From the NCBI GenBank assembly GCA_902791085.1, contig CADAUN010000052.1, forward strand, positions 1 to 8,638: a stretch of DNA of 8,638 bases, read 5' to 3'. The notes beneath the pieces were generated by a model. The model was given only the letters and a program-made list of their open reading frames with translations. It was not told where the DNA came from and searched no databases. Shown piece after piece: positions 1 through 7,072 of the stretch (position 1 is its first letter; every line of letters starts with the position of its first letter). The position numbers and the translations under genes are program-made. The DNA comes from an uncultured Erysipelotrichaceae bacterium (GTDB lineage Bacteria; Bacillota_I; Bacilli_A; RFN20; CAG-826).

Positions 1-1
1 G

Positions 2-76
2 CGCTCCAAGAAGAGCCAACAAAAGAAAAAGAATAACGAGCCCGAAGAAGCCATCTTTATCGGAATTAATGACTGA
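2..76 (+). CDS. C-terminal end of an upstream gene, probably the SecDF/SecF protein-export subunit (5' partial)
   Basis: An open frame enters from the left edge and ends at a TGA at 74-76. The 24 visible residues are a basic stretch rich in Lys and Gln followed by the tail EPEEAIFIGIND. This looks like a short charged cytoplasmic tail rather than a folded domain. In Bacillus and relatives the gene directly upstream of recJ is secDF, a membrane subunit of the Sec translocon that uses the proton gradient to help pull proteins across, and its C-terminus is cytoplasmic. The identification rests on synteny plus the character of the tail; no catalytic or membrane segment is in view. The stop overlaps the recJ start (TGATG), which suggests co-transcription and translational coupling. 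Confidence 0.55.
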   Translation, partial: RSKKSQQKKKNNEPEEAIFIGIND

Positions 77-1632
77 TGGATTCTTTGGTCAAAAGACTTT
101 GCCAATATTACGATTTGAGCGAAGGGGATTATGAGCGATTGACGCTCGCCCCTTCGCTTTCGTCTATCCCATGGATTGACGACAAAGAAGAAGTAAAGAG
201 AGCCATTGCCTTATTACAAAAAATTCGTGAGAGCAAGCAACGTGTTTTGGTCTATGGCGATTATGACACGGATGGTGTCATGTCCTGTTCTATTTTGGTT
301 TATGCATTGCGGCAATATGGCATTTCTGTCTCCGGTTATTTACCCTCACGTTATCTCGATGGTTATGGCTTAAATGTGCAAAACGTTAAGAAAATCCACG
401 AAAAAGGATTTTCGACCATCTTCACCTGTGATAACGGTGTGACGGCACATGATGCTTTACAAGCGGCAAAAGCATTAGGAATGAAGGTCATCGTTCTTGA
501 TCATCACGAAATGGATCAAACAAAGCCTGAGGCGGATGTTTTGATTCATCCAACGACTTTATCGTATGGAGAAGTGCCAATTTCTGCCGGCTACCTTGCT
601 TTTTTGTTTTCTCACGCCTTGCTTGGAACTACCGTGCCTTATTTGATGTGTTTAGGGGCAATCTCCACCCTCAGTGATTTGATGCCATTACGTTCCTATA
701 ATCGCGAATTGGTCCGTTTGATGTTAGAGGAAGTCAATCACAAGGATTATCCGGTGATTCGCGCCTTAAGCGATCAATCCACCTTAGACGAAACGAATTT
801 TCAGTTGGGAATTATTCCTAAGATCAACTCCATCGGCCGTTATGAGATTGGTACATCCATCAATCGATTGTTGCATTATTTCTCCGAACCATTGCCATTT
901 TCTTTAGATCAAGAAAAACGGGCGGTTTGGATTAACGAAGTGAATGAAAAGCGAAAAGAATTGACGAAACAAGCGGCCGAATCCTTGGAAATTCACCCCG
1001 AAGAAGCTGCCATTGTGGTGAAAAGTTCTCTTCCTGAGGGGCTAAATGGCTTATTGGCTGGTCGCCTATTGTCGCAATATGACAAACCGGTTGCCGTTTT
1101 TTCAACGGACGATAAGAACGATGGTTGCCTGGTAGGTTCGCTCCGTTCCAAAGAAGGATTTGACATCTTGCAAGCCATGCGCGAAGCCAAAACTCCTTTT
1201 TTGCATCAAGGCGGTCACGCTTTTGCGGCAGGGTGCACCATTCGTGAATCCGACTTGGAACAATTTAAAAAAGATTTTATTTTTTCTGCGCTGAAGCACA
1301 AGCTTGCTCCCCATAAAAAAGAAGCGATTCCTTTTGCCTTAAACGAATGTAACATGAGTTCGTATCGCCTTTTGCGCACTTTCGGTCCATTTGGCATGGA
1401 TTGGGAAGCGCCGAAATTTCGCGTCGACGGTTTGAATCCAACCACCTTTACTTATCTAAAAGAAGGCAAATATCTTTGCGTTCGTTTGACAAACGACACA
1501 AAAATTCTTTCTTTTTCTCTTGGGCAAGATGCTTTTGAACCGGATGAAAAAGTTTCTTTGCTGCTCACGATGAAGCGAAACGAATTTAAAGGAAAAGAAG
1601 GCCTCGATTTAATGGCGGAGCGCGCGATATAA
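76..1632 (+). CDS. recJ: Single-stranded-DNA-specific 5'-3' exonuclease RecJ (DHH/DHHA1 family)
   Basis: RecJ degrades single-stranded DNA 5' to 3' in recombination, mismatch and base-excision repair, using two metal ions. The DHH-domain motifs are all present: DYDTDG (62-67), CDNG (118-121), LDHH (141-144) and LGAISTLSDLMPL (193-205), whose Asp201 is the expected metal ligand. The DHHA1 domain shows PKINSIGR (248-255), a G-rich LNGLLAGRL (323-331) and GGHAFAAG (379-386). A final OB-like region carries PFG (438-440) and ends at residue 518. The protein is shorter than Bacillus RecJ (nearly 800 residues) and somewhat shorter than the E. coli enzyme, so it lacks the extra C-terminal region of many Firmicute RecJs. 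The ATG at 76 overlaps the preceding TGA and has only a weak upstream GGA (62-64), so translation is probably coupled. Every expected catalytic residue is present, so I infer an active enzyme. The cytosolic protein has no signal peptide. Confidence 0.96.
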   Translation: MDSLVKRLCQYYDLSEGDYERLTLAPSLSSIPWIDDKEEVKRAIALLQKIRESKQRVLVYGDYDTDGVMSCSILVYALRQYGISVSGYLPSRYLDGYGLNVQNVKKIHEKGFSTIFTCDNGVTAHDALQAAKALGMKVIVLDHHEMDQTKPEADVLIHPTTLSYGEVPISAGYLAFLFSHALLGTTVPYLMCLGAISTLSDLMPLRSYNRELVRLMLEEVNHKDYPVIRALSDQSTLDETNFQLGIIPKINSIGRYEIGTSINRLLHYFSEPLPFSLDQEKRAVWINEVNEKRKELTKQAAESLEIHPEEAAIVVKSSLPEGLNGLLAGRLLSQYDKPVAVFSTDDKNDGCLVGSLRSKEGFDILQAMREAKTPFLHQGGHAFAAGCTIRESDLEQFKKDFIFSALKHKLAPHKKEAIPFALNECNMSSYRLLRTFGPFGMDWEAPKFRVDGLNPTTFTYLKEGKYLCVRLTNDTKILSFSLGQDAFEPDEKVSLLLTMKRNEFKGKEGLDLMAERAI

Positions 1633-1661
1633 TGCGCTTTCTTATCCCTAAAAAGGTATAA
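1632..1661 (+). CDS. Possible 9-codon micro-ORF (MRFLIPKKV) bridging recJ and rel
   Basis: An ATG at 1632-1634 overlaps the recJ stop (TAATG), and the frame ends at a TAA at 1659-1661 that overlaps the rel start (again TAATG). The micro-ORF therefore fills the recJ-rel gap exactly. A GGAG at 1617-1620 lies 11 nt upstream of its ATG, and the rel Shine-Dalgarno lies inside it. If translated, it could hand ribosomes from recJ to rel, acting as a coupling device rather than a functional peptide. It could also be chance, because a 9-codon open frame is common. There is no sequence-family support for the peptide, so this is a geometric observation only. Confidence 0.25.
   Translation: MRFLIPKKV
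1650..1656 (+). promoter_or_regulatory. Ribosome binding site of rel (AAAAAGG)
   Basis: This purine-rich site lies 4 nt before the ATG at 1661 and 13 nt before the in-frame ATG at 1670. Neither spacing is ideal (5-9 nt is usual), so the site alone does not decide the start. The TAATG overlap with the micro-ORF favours 1661; the two candidates differ only by three residues (MLT). Confidence 0.5.
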
Positions 1662-3919
1662 TGTTAACCATGGAAGAAACGAAAGTTGAAACCAAACCGA
1701 TAGAAAACAGCACGGAAACGAAGAAGGTTCTCCCAAACGGTGGCTATCCGATGCACACCTATGAAGATCTGCGTGAACTTGCTTTTAGTTATATCAAAAA
1801 CGAAAAATCGCGAAAGATGATTTCGGATGCCTATGAACTTGCGAAAACCAAGCATGCGGGAGTATTTCGGAAATCTGGAGAACCCTACATTCAGCATCCC
1901 ATCGAAGTGGCTTATATTTTGGCGCAGCTTCAAGTTGGCCCTGAGACTTTGGCGGCAGGCTTACTTCATGACACGGTGGAAGATACCGATTTGACCATCG
2001 CAGACGTAAAAGCAAAATTTGGTCACGATGTTGCCATGATTGTCGATTCGTTAACCAAAATTCAACGGATGAAGCTTTCCCATCGCACGGAGCAAGATTT
2101 TGAAGCGGAAGACCATCGAAAGATTTTCTTAGGGATGGCAAAAGATGTGCGTGTCATTATCGTGAAATTAGCCGATCGTCTACATAATTTACGAACGCTA
2201 GATGCTTTAAGGCCGGAACGGCAAAAAGCTTTGGCCCGCGAAACTTTGGATGTCTTTACCCCCATTGCCCATCGTCTTGGCATTTATAAGATGCAATCCG
2301 AAATGGAGGATTTGTCATTAAAATATCTCGAACCGGAAAAATATAATGAAATTCTTTCCTTGCTCAACGAACGGGAAAAGAATCGCCAAGAATCCTTAAA
2401 CAACTTAAAAAAGCGCATCGCGGATTTGGTCTTTGAACAAGGCATTCCCTTCCGAATGGAATCACGCATCAAATCGATTTATTCCATTTATCGGAAAATG
2501 TATTTAAAGCATTACAATTTCGATGAAATCTATGATGTGCTGGCAGTTCGTGTGATTACCAATACCATTCTGCAGTGTTATGAGATTTTAGGGATTGTAC
2601 ACGCGACTTTTAAGCCTATCCCTGGTCGATTCAAAGACTATATTGCTATGCCAAAGCCCAATATGTATCAATCGTTGCATACCACGATTGTTTCTGGGGA
2701 CGGCAATATTTACGAAGTTCAAATCCGAACCGAAGAAATGGATCAAGTCGCTGAAGAAGGCGTTGCGGCCCATTGGAAATACAAAGAAGGCTCGAATTAT
2801 AACGCACGCGAAGAACAGAAAGACATTGAGGACAAATTGCATTGGTTCCGCGATTTTGTTTCGATATCTGACCAAGAAAATGCCGCTGATGCAAAAGACT
2901 ATATGGCGGCTTTGTCTAATGACATTTTCAATGCCAACGTCTATGTTTTTACTCCGAAAGGGAAAGTTATTGATTTGCCTAACGGTGCCACCACGCTAGA
3001 TTTTGCCTACAAGATTCATACCAAAGTCGGTGATTCCGCCGTGGGAGCGGTAGTCAACGGGACAATGGTGCCATTAAATACCATTTTAAAAACGGGCGAC
3101 GTCTGTGAAATCAAGACTTCGAAGAATTCGCCTGGTCCTAACCAAGGTTGGTTAGAAATCGCTAAAACTGCCAGCGCCAAATCTCATATTAAAAAGGCCA
3201 TTCAAAAGAATTCCGCTTTCATGCGCCAAGAAAGCATTCGACGCGGATATAACGCCTGTTTAGATTCCTTTAAAGCCCAAGACATCAGTGAAGCGGACAT
3301 GGTCAAACTGATTGACCAAAAAGTGTTGGATGAATTCCATATGCCTGACACCGATTCGTTGTATGAATCCATTTCCAATCGGAACGTCACGCCATATCAA
3401 ATTATTGATTTCCTCCACGTTCGGAAAAAAGGGAGCGACATCAAAGAAATCCGTCATCGTTCTTCGAATGACGCGAAAAACCCAGTTGTCGTTGATGGCG
3501 TGGATAACTTGGCCATCAGTTTGGCCAAATGTTGCTGTCCTATTCCGGGCGACAACATCGTTGGATATGTCTCAAAAGGGAAGGGCATCATCGTTCACCG
3601 AATTTCTTGCCCGAACTTAGCGGGAGCGGGAAAACGAATCATCCCGGTCCATTGGAATGAAGATTTAGGGATTTCCACCTATCCGGTTGCCATTCAAATT
3701 TATGCCGGTGACCGGAATAATCTATTGACGGATATCATGGGCGTCTTTTCTGCCAAGAATATCGCAGTCGATGATTTGAAGTGCCACGTCATTCAAGAAT
3801 CAATGACTGCGATAACTACCGCGAACGTCTATGTCTCTGATTCTCAAACCCTAGAAGATCTTTTCACCGCTTTATTGGCGATTAAAAGTGTGTTCGATGT
3901 GAAGCGAATGATTCATTAA
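1661..3919 (+). CDS. relA: Bifunctional (p)ppGpp synthetase/hydrolase Rel (RelA/SpoT homologue)
   Basis: Rel makes (p)ppGpp from ATP and GDP/GTP when uncharged tRNA accumulates on ribosomes, and hydrolyses it when starvation ends. The full long-RSH domain order is present. The HD hydrolase domain (about 35-200) has an intact LLHDTVEDT (101-109) and ADRLHNLRT (171-179). The synthetase domain (about 240-385) has RIKSIYSIYRKM (269-280), RFKDYIAMPK (323-332), YQSLHT (336-341) and EVQIRT (352-357). A TGS domain (about 424-486), helical region, CCCP zinc-finger-like segment (LAKCCCPIPGD, 621-631) and C-terminal ACT/RRM domain (about 672-752) follow. The RFKD signature in the synthetase loop is the RxKD type of bifunctional Rel/SpoT, not the ExDD of hydrolase-dead RelA. 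With the HD box this supports both activities. The length of 752 is normal. It sits in its usual place upstream of hisS, without the intervening dtd found in Bacillus. The start could be the ATG at 1670. Confidence 0.98.
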   Translation: MLTMEETKVETKPIENSTETKKVLPNGGYPMHTYEDLRELAFSYIKNEKSRKMISDAYELAKTKHAGVFRKSGEPYIQHPIEVAYILAQLQVGPETLAAGLLHDTVEDTDLTIADVKAKFGHDVAMIVDSLTKIQRMKLSHRTEQDFEAEDHRKIFLGMAKDVRVIIVKLADRLHNLRTLDALRPERQKALARETLDVFTPIAHRLGIYKMQSEMEDLSLKYLEPEKYNEILSLLNEREKNRQESLNNLKKRIADLVFEQGIPFRMESRIKSIYSIYRKMYLKHYNFDEIYDVLAVRVITNTILQCYEILGIVHATFKPIPGRFKDYIAMPKPNMYQSLHTTIVSGDGNIYEVQIRTEEMDQVAEEGVAAHWKYKEGSNYNAREEQKDIEDKLHWFRDFVSISDQENAADAKDYMAALSNDIFNANVYVFTPKGKVIDLPNGATTLDFAYKIHTKVGDSAVGAVVNGTMVPLNTILKTGDVCEIKTSKNSPGPNQGWLEIAKTASAKSHIKKAIQKNSAFMRQESIRRGYNACLDSFKAQDISEADMVKLIDQKVLDEFHMPDTDSLYESISNRNVTPYQIIDFLHVRKKGSDIKEIRHRSSNDAKNPVVVDGVDNLAISLAKCCCPIPGDNIVGYVSKGKGIIVHRISCPNLAGAGKRIIPVHWNEDLGISTYPVAIQIYAGDRNNLLTDIMGVFSAKNIAVDDLKCHVIQESMTAITTANVYVSDSQTLEDLFTALLAIKSVFDVKRMIH

Positions 3920-3920
3920 T

Positions 3921-3926
3921 AAGGAG
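3921..3926 (+). promoter_or_regulatory. Ribosome binding site of hisS (AAGGAG)
   Basis: A near-perfect Shine-Dalgarno sits 7 nt before the hisS ATG and starts 2 nt after the rel stop. It fixes the start at 3934 and leaves no room for a terminator or a T-box leader between rel and hisS. Confidence 0.85.
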
Positions 3927-3933
3927 CAAAAGC

Positions 3934-5271
3934 ATGATTTATCAACCTGTAAAAGGAACCCACGATTTATTTGGGGAAGAAATGGAAGGAATGCGGTATA
4001 TCCGCGATGTCTTTTCTGCAACCGTAGAACTTTATTCCTATCGTCAAATCATGCCACCGGTTTTGGAATACACCGAAGTATTTTCCCGTGGCGCTGGATC
4101 GAGTTCGGATGTGGTTCGGAAAGAGATGTATACCTTCTTGGACAAAGGGGATCGTTCTGTTACGATGCGCCCCGAATTTACCGCTGGCGTCGTTCGCAGC
4201 GTCGTTTCGAACAAGCTTTATGCGACGGAAGATTTGCCTTTAAAACTTTATTATTGCGGCCCTGCATTCCGTTATGAGCGTCCACAATTAGGTCGTTATC
4301 GTCAATTTCATCAATTTGGGGTTGAAGAAATCGGCGCTGATAATGCTAGATGCGATGCCGAATGCATTATCATGGCAATGCAGTCCTTATATATGCTCGG
4401 ATTCCAAAAATTGTCGCTCAAAATCAATTCTATTGGGGATGACGATTCGAGACGTTCTTATCGCGATGCTTTAACGAAATATTTCTCTGCTCATTTAGAT
4501 GAAATGTGCGATGATTGCCATGAACGAATTCGGTTAAATCCGTTACGGATACTCGACTGCAAAGTCGCGCATGACCAAGAAATCGCCAAAGGAGCGCCGA
4601 AAATCAAAGATTATTTGTCTGAAGCTTCAGAGAAACGTTTCTACGAGACTTTGTCCATCATTAACGATTTAGGCATTGAATATGAAATCGATGACTCCTT
4701 GGTCCGTGGGCTAGATTATTATTCCGAAGTGGTTTTTGAAATTCACGCCATCGGAGCAAATGGCACCGATTATGGCGCGCTTTGCGGCGGTGGCCACTAT
4801 GGAGGCTTAGTAAAAGAACTCGGCGGTCCGGATTTGGCCGGTGTTGGCTATGCGATGGGCATGGAACGAGTTTATGGCGTAGCCAAAGAAGACGGATTGT
4901 TAAAAGATTTAGACCATGGCATCGATTTCTATGTCATTCCGGTTGGCGAAGAGGTTTTAGATGACGTCTTCAATATCGTAGAAGAAATACGTTCCTTGGG
5001 ATTCTCGTGCGATACGCCTTTGGCCAACGTGAAATTAGGAAGTGCCTTTAAAAAGGCTGAGCGTCGCCATGCGAAATTCGCCTTGATTATCGGTCAAGAT
5101 GAATTGGATCGCGGAGTCGCACAGCTTAAAGACTTGAGCACCAAAACGCAAAAAGAAATCGATTTAACAAAATTAGAGGAAGAGTTGGATCATGCTATCG
5201 CCCCTTATGAAGAAGAGGACGATGGCTGCCATCACGATCATCACGAAGCAGTAGAAGAAAAGAAGGAATAA
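3934..5271 (+). CDS. hisS: Histidine--tRNA ligase (HisRS), class II, with a His-rich acidic C-terminal tail
   Basis: HisRS charges tRNA-His with histidine using ATP. It is a cytosolic homodimer of the class II fold. Visible motifs are the N-terminal PVKGTHDLFGEE (5-16), motif 1 region IMPPVLEYTEVFSRG (39-53), motif 2 FRYERPQLGRYRQFHQFG (112-129), HisA motif LVRGLDYY (256-263) and motif 3 GYAMGMERV (305-313). The anticodon-binding domain follows from about 330, with the typical IIGQDEL (385-391). Two positions differ from the usual consensus: RPEFTAG (79-85) in place of RPEGTAG, and GGGHYGGL (285-292) in place of GGGRYDGL. The protein ends in an unusual acidic, His-rich tail (about 426-445) that contains GCHHDHHE. 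In length it is slightly above the family norm, because of that tail. There is no T-box leader directly upstream, so expression probably follows the operon. Its last codons supply the aspS Shine-Dalgarno. Confidence 0.97.
   Translation: MIYQPVKGTHDLFGEEMEGMRYIRDVFSATVELYSYRQIMPPVLEYTEVFSRGAGSSSDVVRKEMYTFLDKGDRSVTMRPEFTAGVVRSVVSNKLYATEDLPLKLYYCGPAFRYERPQLGRYRQFHQFGVEEIGADNARCDAECIIMAMQSLYMLGFQKLSLKINSIGDDDSRRSYRDALTKYFSAHLDEMCDDCHERIRLNPLRILDCKVAHDQEIAKGAPKIKDYLSEASEKRFYETLSIINDLGIEYEIDDSLVRGLDYYSEVVFEIHAIGANGTDYGALCGGGHYGGLVKELGGPDLAGVGYAMGMERVYGVAKEDGLLKDLDHGIDFYVIPVGEEVLDDVFNIVEEIRSLGFSCDTPLANVKLGSAFKKAERRHAKFALIIGQDELDRGVAQLKDLSTKTQKEIDLTKLEEELDHAIAPYEEEDDGCHHDHHEAVEEKKE
5230..5247 (+). 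repeat. Two-copy 9-bp tandem repeat encoding HHD-HHE in the hisS tail
   Basis: CATCACGAT and CATCACGAA lie head to tail in the hisS reading frame, identical at 8 of 9 bases. They produce the HHDHHE cluster (residues 433-438). The arrangement suggests a small slippage duplication created the His-rich part of the tail. Confidence 0.7.
5263..5267 (+). promoter_or_regulatory. Ribosome binding site of aspS (AAGGA) inside the hisS 3' end
   Basis: The site lies in the last codons of hisS, 6 nt before the aspS ATG. It fixes the aspS start at 5274 and means that ribosomes finishing hisS pass over the aspS initiation region, consistent with tight co-expression of the two synthetases. Confidence 0.75.
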
Positions 5272-5273
5272 CG

Positions 5274-7004
5274 ATGGAACGCACAGATTACAATGGCGAA
5301 TTACGCGCCTTAGACGCAGGAAGAGAAGTCACATTAGTGGGTTGGGTTTCCACGAGGAGAAATCTAGGATCGATCGAATTTATCGATTTAAGAGACAATA
5401 CAGGCATTGTCCAACTTTGCGTTGAAGACCCAACGAAAATCCCTGATGTACGAAATGAATACGTGGTGCAAGTCAAAGGGAAAGTGCGAAAAAAAGAAAC
5501 ACCTAATCCAAAACTTCCTACCGGCGAAATCGAAGTGGTCGTCGAAACTTTAAAGGTCATCAATAAAGCCGATACCACGCCTTTTATCATTGCCGATAAA
5601 ACCAATGCTTTAGAAGATACGAGATTGGAATATCGTTATCTTGATTTGCGGCGTCCTTGCATGTTGCAGAATCTTCGTACTAGAGCAAAAATCGTGCGCT
5701 TAACTCACGAATATCTAGATGAGAATCGCTTTTTGGAAGTCGAGACCCCGATTTTGGATTTGGCCACTCCAGAAGGAGCAAGAGATTATCTCGTCCCTTC
5801 TCGTCTCCGTCATGGCTGCTTTTATGCTTTGCCACAATCTCCTCAGCTCTTTAAACAATTATTGATGATTGGGGGAGTGGAACGATATTATCAAATCGCC
5901 CGTTGTTTCCGTGACGAAGATTTGCGGGCGGATCGACAACCGGAATTCACCCAAATTGACGTGGAAATGTCCTTCATGGATCAAGATCAGGTTTTGACAT
6001 TGGCCGAGGGAATGCTTTCTCGTTATTTTAAGGAAATTGTAAATGTCGATATCGCCTTGCCGCTTCGCCGCATGAATTACTGGGATGCCATGGATCAATA
6101 TGGTTCTGACAAACCAGACACGCGTTATGGGCTGAAATTGAATGATCTGACGGATCTCTTTCACACTTCTTCGTTCGAAAGTTTTGTTTCAGCACGTTAT
6201 GTCAAAGGAATTTTGGTGCCAGGAGTGGCAGCAGAGACCAGTCGCAAAAAAGTGGATTTGCTTTCCGCAGAAGCGCGCAAATTCAATTTAAAAGGCGTCA
6301 TTGCGTTGAAGAAAGAAAATGGGGTTCTAGAAGGATCCATTGTGAAGTTTTTGCCGAATTCTTTGCAAGAAGAACTCATCAAGAGATTGGCTTGGAAAGA
6401 CGGAGACGTCTTGCTTGTCGCATCGAGCGACGATCGTCGCAATATCGATTTTGGCTTAGGCGCGATTCGCACGATGTATGCAAAAGAACTCGGTCTCATT
6501 AAGCCAGGCACATATGACTTGCTTTGGGTTGTGAATTTCCCAATGTTCGATCCTATCGAAGGAACGAATCGCTTCACGGCGGAACATCATCCTTTCACTC
6601 GTCCGCGTGACGAAGATTTGCCTTTATTAGATAGCGATCCAGCCTCGGTTTTAGCTTACGCTTATGACATTGTCATCAATGGCTATGAAGCAGGGGGAGG
6701 AACCTTACGTATCTATGATCACGATACCCAATGGAAAATTTTCCGTTTGCTTGGCTTAAGCGACGAAGATGTTGAAAGAAAGTTCGGCTGGTTCTTACGT
6801 GCCTTCCAATATGGCGTTCCACCTCATGCAGGGTTTGCATTAGGGCTTGAACGGCTTTCGATGATTTTGTGCGGTACCGACAACATTCGCGACGTTGTCG
6901 CCTTCCCGAAGAATTTGCAAGCCGTAGACCCGATGTCAAAAGCGCCGTCCGGCGTTAGTCAAGAAGCGTTAGACACAGTCGGCATCGAAATTAAAAAAGA
7001 ATAA
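5274..7004 (+). CDS. aspS: Aspartate--tRNA ligase (AspRS), bacterial type with GAD insertion
   Basis: AspRS attaches aspartate to tRNA-Asp in the cytosol. The N-terminal OB anticodon-binding domain reads GWVSTRRNLGSIEFIDLRD (23-41). The class II core shows FLEVETPILDLATPEGARDY (153-172), ALPQSPQLFKQLLM (185-198) and motif 2 ARCFRDEDLRADRQPEFTQID (209-229). The bacterial GAD insertion spans roughly 285-420. Then come FTAEHHPFTRP (434-444), NGYEAGGGTLRI (469-480) and motif 3 GFALGLERLSMIL (519-531) with NIRDVVAFPK (537-546). The length of 576 is near the bacterial norm of about 590. Leu31 sits where the non-discriminating AspRS of Pseudomonas has His31 and E. coli has Leu. This points to a tRNA-Asp-specific enzyme, though one residue is not decisive. 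The gene starts 2 bp after hisS, the usual Bacillus-type hisS-aspS pair. No stem-loop terminator follows. Confidence 0.98.
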   Translation: MERTDYNGELRALDAGREVTLVGWVSTRRNLGSIEFIDLRDNTGIVQLCVEDPTKIPDVRNEYVVQVKGKVRKKETPNPKLPTGEIEVVVETLKVINKADTTPFIIADKTNALEDTRLEYRYLDLRRPCMLQNLRTRAKIVRLTHEYLDENRFLEVETPILDLATPEGARDYLVPSRLRHGCFYALPQSPQLFKQLLMIGGVERYYQIARCFRDEDLRADRQPEFTQIDVEMSFMDQDQVLTLAEGMLSRYFKEIVNVDIALPLRRMNYWDAMDQYGSDKPDTRYGLKLNDLTDLFHTSSFESFVSARYVKGILVPGVAAETSRKKVDLLSAEARKFNLKGVIALKKENGVLEGSIVKFLPNSLQEELIKRLAWKDGDVLLVASSDDRRNIDFGLGAIRTMYAKELGLIKPGTYDLLWVVNFPMFDPIEGTNRFTAEHHPFTRPRDEDLPLLDSDPASVLAYAYDIVINGYEAGGGTLRIYDHDTQWKIFRLLGLSDEDVERKFGWFLRAFQYGVPPHAGFALGLERLSMILCGTDNIRDVVAFPKNLQAVDPMSKAPSGVSQEALDTVGIEIKKE

Positions 7005-7006
7005 TG

Positions 7007-7023
7007 TTATTAATCGATAATAA
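7007..7023 (+). repeat. Short AT-only-armed inverted repeat after aspS
   Basis: TTATTA (7007-7012) and TAATAA (7018-7023) are perfect inverted arms around a 5-nt loop. The stem contains only A-T pairs and no U-run follows, so it would be a weak hairpin. It lies just after the aspS stop in the 68-bp gap before the transketolase gene. It could be a protein-binding site or chance in AT-rich DNA; I do not call it a terminator. Confidence 0.25.
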
Positions 7024-7058
7024 GAATCCGTTAAAAAGCACTAAAAATCGACTAAACT

Positions 7059-7065
7059 AAAGGAG
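7059..7065 (+). promoter_or_regulatory. Ribosome binding site of the transketolase gene (AAAGGAG)
   Basis: A strong Shine-Dalgarno lies 7 nt upstream of the ATG at 7073 and fixes that start. It is the best ribosome binding site in the window, which suits a highly expressed carbon-metabolism enzyme. The AT-rich gap before it (7005-7058) might hold a promoter, but I see no convincing -35/-10 pair. Confidence 0.85.
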
Positions 7066-7072
7066 AAGAAAC

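Noticed and set aside
74..76. UGA recoded as tryptophan (Mycoplasma code)
   Set aside because: All tryptophans in the recognised genes are TGG, no in-frame TGA occurs in them, and TGA fits as the stop of the upstream gene overlapping recJ.
1628..1662. Two perfect TATAAT hexamers (1628-1633 and 1657-1662) as promoter -10 boxes
   Set aside because: Neither has a recognisable -35 at 16-18 bp nor an extended -10, and both coincide with stop/start overlaps that explain the bases.
2595..2999. Plus-strand 134-codon open frame inside rel
   Set aside because: It lies wholly within the conserved synthetase/TGS region of Rel in another frame; a shadow.
3900..3933. T-box riboswitch or leader upstream of hisS
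   Set aside because: Only 14 bp separate rel and hisS, so there is no room for a T-box.
7007..7023. Rho-independent terminator after aspS
   Set aside because: The stem is A-T only and is not followed by a T-run, so it would not make a stable terminator hairpin.
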